Origin: Diphasiastrum complanatum
Taxonomy: Eukaryota; Streptophyta; Lycopodiopsida; Lycopodiales; Lycopodiaceae
Length of the DNA stretch: 64,000 nt
Direction: 5' to 3'
NCBI GenBank assembly: GCA_029204225.1
Contig: CM055093.1
Span: 29,769,777-29,833,776 of the forward strand
In this document: piece by piece, positions 11,184 through 20,150 of the stretch
How the letters are laid out: every line of letters begins with the position of its first letter
Position numbering within the stretch: position 1 is the stretch's first letter
Position numbers and translations under genes: made by a program
Notes under the pieces: model-generated
Database searches by the model: none
The model's input: only the letters and a program-made list of their open reading frames with translations
What the model was told of the DNA's origin: nothing

Positions 11184-13872
11184 ATGGCAATGTTCCATTT
11201 ACATGTTGCTCTTCCGATGGAATGCACTCCAATTATGAAGAAAAATGTGAAAGTTGTAGAGAATGTTGCTGCAATAGTTAGAGAATTGAGAATGAATAAT
11301 CATATGAATATAGATTTGTGGGTGGATGGATCAATTTATCCTAATGATCCAGCTACCAATTTGTGTCCAGATTTGAAGTCTGTAACTTATTTTCTCAGAT
11401 ATGTATGTGAAGGAAATAGCGGATTACTTGGATATTGTCAAAGTTTGCGTGATATTGGAATGCATAGCATATCTTGTCTTAATCAACAATTACAGTTTGC
11501 TAATCAACAATTGCAACGTGCAAATCAGCAATTGCTTCGTTATGTGCAACACACTAGTGCTGAAAACAATGCACTCAAGAATGTTATGTCAGAGTTGAAT
11601 GCTATAGTCACTACTCTTCGGGGATCAAACCAAGAAATGTTAGAATCCATGGAAAAGTTGTGATCCGAGAGTTTAAAATCTGTTGTTGATATAAAATTTA
11701 TCAATAAGGCAATGATGAAAAGAAAAAGAAAGAGAGTACCGATGAAGAATATTGATGACTTATCTACACATAGCGGCAATCAGAAAAAAAGAATTCGAAC
11801 ATTCAAGTATGTTTTCATATAACATGGATTATTTATTTATTAAACATAATTTGAGTTTCATATGTTTGTTGTAGATCATGTTTGGTGGCAAAGAACTATT
11901 TAACAGACCGTTCATGCATTGAATCATCTTTAAGTCATGTTTTTACCAAGAAAGTCAGCAAAGGAAATTTTAAAAATTGCTCGGTTTGAAAAAATGAAAA
12001 ATGAAATTGTAGAGACTGTTTTGATTAAGGTTCAATCATACTTGGATGCAAATGTGATACAAGGTGCATGTGATGTATCTGGAATTAGCAGAAATGCTTA
12101 TTCTACTTTTTTTAGAATAGTTAAAGAAGCTTTTTCCCAAGTGATGGTGAAGAAAATTTATCTTCCGCATCCATATCGGGTAAGATTAGCAAGAAATTAT
12201 TATAATGATGTAATGCTCAAAGTAGTTGGCCAACCACTTCATATAACTGAATTATACAAATCAGAATATGGTGAGCTCAATTACAACGATTGCAATAATA
12301 TTTTTCTTGATATTGAAAATGTTCTAAACTACATTATTCGATTCTATAAACTAGACGAACATCAAGTAAATGAAAAGATTATTATTGTAATAAAATTGGA
12401 TGAATCTGAAATCATCAAGGGTCAAAGGTTGGAACAAGTGAGTGTCACTTTGATGAACAAAATTTTAGATACAAATGATTGAACATTCAGTGTTCAATCG
12501 GAAAATCACATATGGTGGTTGGCGGCATTCTAGGTATACATTTCAATTTTCATTTAGAATATCGTTATTAACAATTCATACCATGCCAGTTTTTATTGAC
12601 ATGTCATGCATTACTTGCTTCTCTACAGGTCTTGAAAGAGGACCACAAAATACTTTCATGGATATTTTCAAGAACAAATAATGGCGAGATTATAAAGAGA
12701 CGTTTGGAGGGTGAGAAATTTACAGTAAAAAACCATGGAAGTTTTCAAATTCAATGGCACCTTGCAGGGGATTTGAAAACATTAAAATGTATGTATAATG
12801 TCTCTCATGGGACAACATCAAAGCATTCATGTCTTTATTGCATGAAGGATTGCTACAATATGAATTTGGGACGATTAACAAACACTGGCCCAACACGAGA
12901 AGCTGAAGATCTAAATATGAAAAGTGTTCTGCCAATTCTATCAAAAAATGTTTACATATGCACATTGCATGCTGAGGTTTGTATTATTGAAAAACTTATT
13001 TACCTGCATATTCTACTAGCATGGAATCATAAACCGGAGTCTGTGGCTAAAGTAGCAATTAGGAGGCTGGAAAGAGTTCTGTCAATTGCAGGACTACATA
13101 AAGGGAATGTCACGATTGAAAAAAGTGACAGACTCTTCGGAAAAAAAAGAAATGTTCCTAATAAGCCATCAACTGGAGGTGCTAAAGCAAGAAGATTCTT
13201 ATCCAATCACACATGCAAAGAATCAAGTGTCAGATACGAAATTTGGAGAGAAATTGTTCAAGCCACACGAACACTAGAAGGAAGTAATCGACTGGAAAAG
13301 GGACAAGTGTGGACCAACTTAGACAAACTCATAGGTGTTATCAGGAAAGAAAACCTATCATCAGAAGATATGAGGACTTTGCAAAATCATTGCACCACAT
13401 TTTTAAAATCTATACATGATTGTTGGGGAAAAGACAACGTTACTCATTACATGGTGGTAATCTATATCATTATCTGGTACTTTTCAGGCTTATATTTTTT
13501 TCTACTGATGTAACTAATCAAAACTATTGCTTGCAGCACATCCTTCTTCATCATGCAACTTATTTTGCAAAGGAATATGGGAGCTTAAGTATCTGGTCAT
13601 CACAAGGCATGGAAAAATCTCACTGGCAAGCAAGGGGAGCATTTCATAGAGCAACAAATCATGGAGGACACAATTCAAGAATTAAATATTTAGTTCAACT
13701 TTTTCTTTGGTTTTATAGAAGAGCACAATTTAGATATCAAGCTAAAAACTCGCCAAGTATTACGATTTTTCGAAAGGCATTCAAACTCATAACAAAAGAG
13801 ATCCTTATAATATATCAAAAATCTAGTACAGAAAATTGTTTAATTATCATCATCATCCTCATCAAGATTTAG
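11184..13872 (+). pseudogene. Putative DDE-type transposase gene with coiled-coil first exon
   Basis: Exon 1 (11184-11806) encodes MAMFHLHVALPM and then heptad-like repeats (QQLQFANQQLQRANQQL) and a basic patch KRKRKRV. It has an in-frame TGA at 11662-11664, where copy B has CAA, and a seventh A near 11784. GT-AG introns are visible at 11807-11874, about 12533-12628 and about 13453-13535. The second part shows features of an RNase H-fold transposase: KLDESE (12394-12411), WHLAGDLK with a following CLYC pair (12755-12840), and a Glu in SSQGMEKSHW (about 13600-13630). These would be the D, D and E. An in-frame TGA at 12480-12482 and a frameshift near 11940 disable it. It resembles uncharacterised transposase-like proteins of other eukaryotes, but I cannot name the superfamily. 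The catalytic assignment is inference. Confidence 0.6.
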
Positions 13873-14235
13873 ACGGATGGTATTGTCATGAAGGAATAAT
13901 CTCCTTTCATATGGATCCAAAAATTCTAAATTTTTCTTTTTGCTCATATCAATGTAACCCGAATAAAGGGCCATTGCAGATGATCTTTTTGTAGTCTCAT
14001 TAGGAGTATAACCCAAAATTTTAATAGCCAAATCCCTTTTCATTTTATATGTCCCTCTTGCGTACTTATGGCCTCCTAAACAAACTGATAATGATTTGAT
14101 GGCCATAATGACAGTGGTTGCATATGGATTATAAGATGAATGATATATACAAATCTCATTATTTTGAAATTTTTTTAAATATTGAGATAGAGACACATCA
14201 ATTTCTCCGGACTGATACACCTCTGACGCCTCCAT
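13840..14235 (-). CDS. Unknown antisense ORF, 131 residues, acidic tail
   Basis: This frame lies opposite and just past the transposase gene, overlapping its last 33 bases tail to tail. It begins MEASEVYQSGEID, has a middle region IKSLSVCLGGHKYARGTYKMK that looks like ordinary protein, and ends NLDEDDDDN. I do not recognise the family. The region is absent from B (deleted) and not seen in C, so conservation cannot be tested here. It could be the last exon of a minus-strand gene whose upstream exons lie in 14240-14700; a frame with EIDAFGMRHGG overlaps its start. Confidence 0.4.
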   Translation of the reverse strand: MEASEVYQSGEIDVSLSQYLKKFQNNEICIYHSSYNPYATTVIMAIKSLSVCLGGHKYARGTYKMKRDLAIKILGYTPNETTKRSSAMALYSGYIDMSKKKNLEFLDPYERRLFLHDNTIRLNLDEDDDDN

Positions 14236-15614
14236 GTCTCATACCAAAGGCATCAATTTCAATAGCATTCTATAAACGAGAAAAGAAAATAAATTTACAA
14301 TGATACATAACACTGCAAACTCATACTTTAACACAGTGTTCGAAATAAAAAAACTGAGTTCAGAATGAAAGATCATGGAATCAAAATATGAAAAATGGTG
14401 CCCATATTTATAGCCAATTCTTGTTGATCACAGCCATACATTTGTCAAATAATGAATTGAGGAACACAGCCTATATTTATCTAGTCTATCACTAGATTCT
14501 ACAAATCATCATTAGCCATGATCCTAGAATTTGTACCTACGACGGAATACATTAGATAGTCTATCAGTAGCCTCACCGAATCATCATTAAACAAATAATA
14601 AACAATTATTAAATAGACAACATCAAAAAACGTGTACGAGAAGAATTATTACAGAGTCTCGTCCTATTTAAGCACCGTAAAGATGAAATTTTTTCTTTTG
14701 AAATAATGTTCATTCAGAACATTTTCATAAGACATTCATAATGCGTTCCAATATATTTTCAGTGCGTCTCAGATATCGGATCAGCGCGCCTTTGGAGAAG
14801 ACAATGATTTCTCACTTGGACTACGTGCGTCGAATCGCTATTGTAGGAAAAAATAATTTTGGAAAATTTTCAAAATTATTGGAGGGTATTTTGAATGCTC
14901 AAAGCTTGATTCGATAGACTCTTCACACTGTCCAAAGCTAAGGAAAATCTTTCGAGTCAAGCTTTGATCATTCATATTATCATCCAATAGTGGTTCAACG
15001 CACAAGAATAGCCTCTCTGGTTTTTACATGCAATATATGCGTGTCGATTTGATATTGGGTGAAATAATGTCAGTTGGAATTTTTTGAAATTATAATAATT
15101 GGATATTAAAAAAGGTCAGATATTTATAGCTTAACCTTGTCAATTTTAGTAATAAATTGTAGATGTGACCATACTTTTGTAGAATAAATTGTAGATATGA
15201 CAATACTTTTGTTGAAATTAATTGTGGTCATTATTATCGACTAATTATTTTAATAGAGATGGATATATGATTTGATTTGATTGACAAGCCTCTGAATATC
15301 TCGAAGTAATCATCAGCTTAATCCGAGCCTCGGACGTCCAAACCACCACGTATGCAACCATTTTGGAATTTCTCTATATATACAGATGAACGACGCTGAA
15401 ATTTTTTTGTTTAAATTTCTTATCCTTTTCTACATCCATGCGATATCGATTCAACCCGCTCGAAGCAACCTTCCTACGATCTGCTTTTACTCGAACGCGT
15501 CTATTCGTTACCAGTTATCCGTTAGGTTTAGTTCAGGTTTCGGTTCGACGTGCTCGACCTGACTTCTGATATTGAGTTATCCTTCATCGCGCGCTGATCC
15601 GATATTGGATCCTA
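14236..15614. promoter_or_regulatory. Element A internal non-coding region and probable promoter of the H3-Ulp1 gene
   Basis: No coding frame is convincing here. It holds an inverted repeat of about 21 bases (14893-14913 against 14952-14972, core TCAAGCTTTG), two copies of the family motif (TATCGGATCAGCGCG at 14774-14788; its reverse, CGCTGATCCGATA, at 15592-15604), and a TATA-like box TATATATA at 15375-15382, about 230 bases before the ATG of the fusion gene. Promoter function is inference from position. Confidence 0.4.
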
Positions 15615-17700
15615 ATGGCGCGGACTAAGCAAACAACACGAGTCCACCCTGGTGAAATCCCAATCACAGGAGGGGTCCACCCTGGTGGAATCCCAATCAG
15701 AGGAGGGGCTCAGAGAAATGCACCACCACCGCCTCGTCCACCACCACCTCCTCCTAGGCCAAGGGGCAGAAGATGAGACCCACCCTGGCTCAAGGATATT
15801 CGGAAGCTGCAGAAGACCAATAATCTTATGATTTCGAAAGCTCACATACAGAGATCCATCAAACAAGTTACAAGAAGTCTATCTCTAGATGTGAGATGGA
15901 CTCTAACGGCAATAGAGGCGCTGCACATTGCATATGAGAATTTCCAAGAGAATTTTTTTCAGATACTATTGTTGCAGCTGTCCATGCCAAGAGGTGACCA
16001 TCATGTCCAAGGATTTCAACATTGTGTTCAGGCTATGGGACACATATGACAAATTTGCAGAGTACTTTAGACCTGCTGCTTCCTCTCCTCCAAAACAAGA
16101 TTCAGAGAGGAGAAAACGAAAGCAATCTCAACCATCCCAGCTTGTTTTTCGTATACAGAGCGGGAATGTTTCAAAGAAGAGGAGGTCTCATGACCCTCCT
16201 ACTAAAGTGAGGGATTTTTCAAAGCCATCTCCTCTAAATGAGATTCTATCTGCTAGGCAATCTCCTCCCAAGTCTCCTTCTTCTCCTTCTAAATCTTCCT
16301 CTTCTAATAAATCTCCTCCTCCTTCAAAATCTCTGTCTCCTCCTACCCCCATAAATATTAGTTTCCCACCTCCTGTTCTAGGAAATGATTTAGATGATTT
16401 TGTAAATATAAAAGTAGAATCAATTTTGAATGACAATTCTTTTTGTGGTTTATCTGTATTACTTCCGTCACCCCTGCACCTGCCTTTGTAAATACTCCTC
16501 AATATGTACAGTATGACCAATTGTTGAGCACATATGTTAAAGCTTTAAGTCCTAGATATAGTTTTAAGATGTCGAAGACCAATGCTGGTCTTCCCCTTTC
16601 TAAATTAGATACATGTGAATTAGAAAGTAGGGATAAAATGCTAGGTGACAATGTAGGAGTGGGGCAATTCAGTATTAGATGGAGTTTTTCCAGACCCTAT
16701 TGTTCATAGATGTAGCATTGTTTCCCCTTCAATTTATGGCAGCATTTGATTTCTCTGATTTCAAAAGTCTACACGATGATATGCTCTAATACGTCAGACT
16801 GGGGACACCAATTCTTGTGCTCCCATACATAACAAAGTAAGTGTATTTTTTTTTTTCAGATTTTATTAAGTTGAATTTTTCATATGAATTTTGATTTCAC
16901 ATTGATTCTCATAAATTTATTGTTTTATGATTGTAGTGATCAATGGAGCTTATATGTGTTGTCCTTGTAGTATGTTAATGATGAGGGTGTGTGTAATCTA
17001 GTTGTTTAAAGATGAACTCTATTACACACACACAAAATTGCCAGGAGCCATATCCATAAAATACTGGAACTCTTTCTAGTACCAAATGGAATAGCATATA
17101 AGAAGCTGAAATTTTTTGATGCAGAGGTAAAAAATAATCAATATCGGTTCGATGTGCCCTTGTAGTTATTGTTTGGTTTCTTTTCAAATTGTGTACGCTG
17201 ATCCGATATTTAAACAATATTTTTTGGATATCGGTTAGACGCGTGCTTGTTTCCGTTGTAGATTTTATTATAACATCTTGCACATTGATCCGATATCTCA
17301 TAATGTTAAAATTTGGATACTACAGTCCTCCCAGCAGGTTGATTTTGTAAGTTGTGGTTGGTATACGGTATGTAATGCCAAACACTTTTTCAATTGGCTT
17401 GCACTACATGATGGACTTCCTAATCTGGAAGAGGTAATCTTAAATTAATAACATTTAATTGTGTTTTTTTTTTTTCATAATCAAATTCCTAATAACTAAT
17501 CTTTGATTAATAACATTTAACTGTGTTCATGTTTTTTTCAGTTTAAATGCTCGAAGGTCTCCCCAATGGAGATAATGCACTTCAGGCAGGAGACCTTAAA
17601 GCTTGTGATCGAAAATTCATATCCAGTTGCAGTGGTAGAGTGTTCTCCACCCAAGCTACTTCCAATTGGGGAAATGGATTTAGAGATCATAGATAGTTGA
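15615..17700 (+). pseudogene. Histone H3-like / Ulp1-like peptidase fusion gene (copy A)
   Basis: The ATG at 15615 opens MARTKQTTR, identical to the histone H3 tail at seven of the eight residues after Met. A Gly- and Pro-rich stretch follows. After an in-frame TGA (15774-15776, codon 54) the same frame continues into an H3 fold: IRKLQKTNNLMIS (codon 62 on), DVRWTLTAIEALHIAYENF, and then, in shifted frames, DTIVAAVHAKR and TIMSKDF. Next come a basic Ser/Pro-rich linker (16080-16350) and a Ulp1/C48-like domain: DQWSLYVLSL, KFFDAE and SSQQVDFVSCGWYTVCNA, with oxyanion Gln six residues before the Cys. The usual His before the Trp is Gln. GT-AG introns: 16837-16936, 17127-17325, 17434-17541. Stop at 17698-17700. 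Frameshifts near 15955, 15995 and 16480 and a stop in DQWSLYVLSL* make it a pseudogene. The role in chromatin or SUMO removal is inference. Confidence 0.8.
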
Positions 17701-18120
17701 TACTGATAAAAAATTTGTCTCACTTGATGTGGATGAGACACATGTATAAAAATTTTTAATAGAAATATATTTACAGTTTTCTATGGTTGTTCTTACTTGT
17801 TTGTTTTCCTGTTATTAATTTAGGTTATGATTCATTCATCTTCAATTTCTACGGTTTTTCAACATGTTTTCTTTTCATAGCCTTGGTCTGCCTTGCCTTT
17901 GCCATGGTTTTTTTTGGATAAGTTCAGAAAGATGATATGATCGAACCTTTGCCACAACCAATCCAAACATCTAACATTAGTTCACTTAGATTTGTTGCAG
18001 CAAAGCTTTGATCAGATCATCTTCTGAACATATCCAAATATGCCAAGACAAGGACAATACAGACCAAGGCAATGAAGACAAAAAATACAACCGATATATA
18101 CGAGACTTCAACAAGGGCAA

Positions 18121-18300
18121 GTGTCGATTCGATATCTGATTGTAGTGGTCACTGAAGTTCAAGTGACTGAATATTTCCCCAATAGAGATGATGCATATCC
18201 TGTAGGAGACAATGAATCTTGTTATCAAAAACTCATATTATCCAGTTGCAATTACATTGTGTTTTGCACCATGGAAATGGAGATCATAGAAATGAAAGAG
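18121..18300 (+). repeat. Degenerate duplicate of the Ulp1-like last exon
   Basis: The stretch from the CCCCAATAGAGATGATGCA region to GAGATCATAGAAATG follows the same order of words as the true last exon at 17560-17700 (CCCCAATGGAGATAATGCA, ATATCCAGTTGCA, GAGATCATAGA). It is a diverged tandem copy of the fusion gene's final exon. The same second copy is present in element B (about 34800-34990), so the duplication predates the split of A and B. Confidence 0.6.
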
Positions 18301-18399
18301 CCTCATAAAAAAAGTGGTTCATATATTTTCAAAAATGATGTATACAAAAAATTGTATTACATAATACAAAATTCCATAGTTCATAATCTATGGATCTTC

Positions 18400-18843
18400 A
18401 ATAGTAGATGGATGTTCCAATAGCTTTGCATTTTATATGCTCTTCCTGCCTTATTCTTACCCGAACAAGAGAAATTGTTTTAGTTAATATATTTTATAAA
18501 ACTGATAAACTTCGAAAGAGAAAAAAAGGAATATTTTTATATGGCATAACGTACCTTTACACCATTCAATCGAAATTGATAGTACTGAGGTAGATCGAAT
18601 TGCAACATGTCTAGTTCTGATTGAATGTGATTGAGACACCAATCTTTATATGTTATCCGATCTTTTTCTTTTTTGAAATGAGCATTTTGTAGAGGGACGC
18701 ATCAAGATCCATTGATATTTTTGATATATTCTTGGTATCCATTGATCTTCTGCATTTTTTTTTTCATTGCAAATATTGATTGCATCAGTGGTTCCTCTTG
18801 GTCTCTGATTATATGTAGCCATTAGCTGAAAATACGAGTACAC
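18400..18843 (-). pseudogene. Accessory gene remnant of element A (middle deleted)
   Basis: On the minus strand the first exon begins near 18822 (in frame from 18843) with MATYNQRPRGTTDAINICNEK and runs to KRKRSDNI, closely matching the accessory gene of B (33362 on). At about 18655 the sequence jumps straight to the C-terminal part (DWCLNHI, LPQYYQFRLNG), so about 0.9 kb present in B (from about 33530 to 34436) is missing. The last short exon, rich in basic residues, follows a GT intron near 18555. It points towards the fusion gene in a tail-to-tail arrangement, as in C. Function unknown. Confidence 0.65.
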
Positions 18844-18985
18844 AGGCTGAGAACGGAGAGAATGTAGATATTGCGAGGTAAACCTAAGAATGACAATCCA
18901 AAATAAGAGATAGAATGAAGAAAATGAGACGTATACCTATGAATGACAAGAAGTTTCTAAACTACAAGTTAATTACAGTTTTGAT

Positions 18986-20150
18986 TTCAGTCAATTATGG
19001 TTCTTAGCCCATTTCTAGTCCAAAAACTATATAAAAATCACTCTTTAAGCACCCTTTTGACTTTTCAACCGACATGCAATCATTAGATCCAATCAATAAT
19101 GACTATAAAATAGCAAGTACAATTTGAAAAGCGTACTAGATCAATAGCAATGATAAATTCCAAGCCAAAATTTCCAATTCTAGGTGAAAAAATACAAAAT
19201 ACTGTAAAAAATCCATTGATTTCCATCAAATCCTATGGAGAAAATCCATAATCATGATCAATAGGCTGAAAGTACACCAAATTCAGAGAAGCAACCTACT
19301 TGGAGATCAATTCCGCCACATGAAAGTAACAAGCAAGGAGAAAACACCAAAAAGCTAGAAAAAAAGTCCAAGCTCTGATACCACTGTAAGGATCGCCTAT
19401 CCGACTAGATCCTGTTGCATGCAACCAAAAGGACACCTGTAGACCAAAACCACCCAACCAACAAGAAACGGCTAGTCAATACCATAACCACTTCACCCCC
19501 ATGTCCTGATGAATGAATGCAAGAGAGGAGTGGCTCCTGGCTACTAGGATCAGAAAATCCAATAGGTAGATGGGCGAGTTTCCACAAGTATATATTTTCT
19601 CCCATGAGGACAAAATATTCCTCTTAGGATCCCCATGCAACCTGGAATAGCAATTGACTGGCCAAGCCCGGAATGACAAGGCATAGTTAATAACCACATA
19701 CACTGGAGTGACCGACTATCCATGTCAGGAATTATTTCGAATCCCACATACTGGACATGGATGTAACAGTAATGCAATTAATAACCTTGTGAAAACCGAG
19801 TCACACATACTGTGACATGTGGAGCTATTGCATGGGTTAGGATGACTATTGTTATGTGTAGAGGATCAATAGCAATGAAATGCACTTTTGGAAATATTCT
19901 TGGCTTGAATGGGCACATGCATAGGAGAGGCTAAGTCAATATATCCTAGTGGGGACTTGCCCTACTACAATTCTCATTGTGATTTTTCATTGCTAGGTTA
20001 CTCTCCCTACACCTACATCCTATTCCCTAGCATGGAGGAGATGCTATTGGAGATTGATCAATAGCATCTGCATGGCTGGGTGGTTTGGCTCCACAATCAT
20101 TCCTTTGTGTGTTTCTTGTAAGCATAATCTTGGAGGTGTTTTTCCTTACA
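18986..20150 (-). mobile_element. Ty1/copia 5' end: leader, primer-binding site and LTR
   Basis: The LTR is 19385-20150 (766 bases; on the minus strand TGTAAGGAAAAACACC to GGCGATCCTTACA). The primer-binding site TGGTATCAGAGC lies at 19372-19383. Only about 390 bases of untranslated leader remain (18986-19371) before element A sequence starts, so gag and pol have been lost. I see no coding frame in the leader or LTR. Confidence 0.75.

Larger units (their letters stand above)
10771..18985 (+). mobile_element. Element A: DNA transposon-like element with transposase, H3-Ulp1 fusion and accessory gene
   Basis: The left end TTAGGGGAAATATGGGCTCAA (10771 on) matches the terminal sequence of element B. 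Order: ORF1 and transposase (+, 11184-13872), small antisense ORF (13840-14235), non-coding region, H3-Ulp1 fusion (+, 15615-17700), duplicated last exon (about 18120-18300), accessory gene remnant (-, 18400-18843). Similarity to B continues to about 18985, where a copia leader begins. The right terminal inverted repeat is not found, so this end seems lost. Each gene carries stops or frameshifts, so this copy is not autonomous as it stands. Confidence 0.75.

Noticed and set aside
13840-14235. Antisense ORF as a known recombinase or antitoxin
   Set aside because: No catalytic or DNA-binding motif could be seen to support a named function.
15390-15614. Whether MARTKQ could be chance
   Set aside because: Chance was rejected: the tail match is followed in the same frame by the histone-fold pattern and the same order appears in element C.
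18985-19040. TTAGCCCATTTCTAGTCC as the right terminal repeat of element A
   Set aside because: It matches only a few bases of the family end and similarity to B stops before it.
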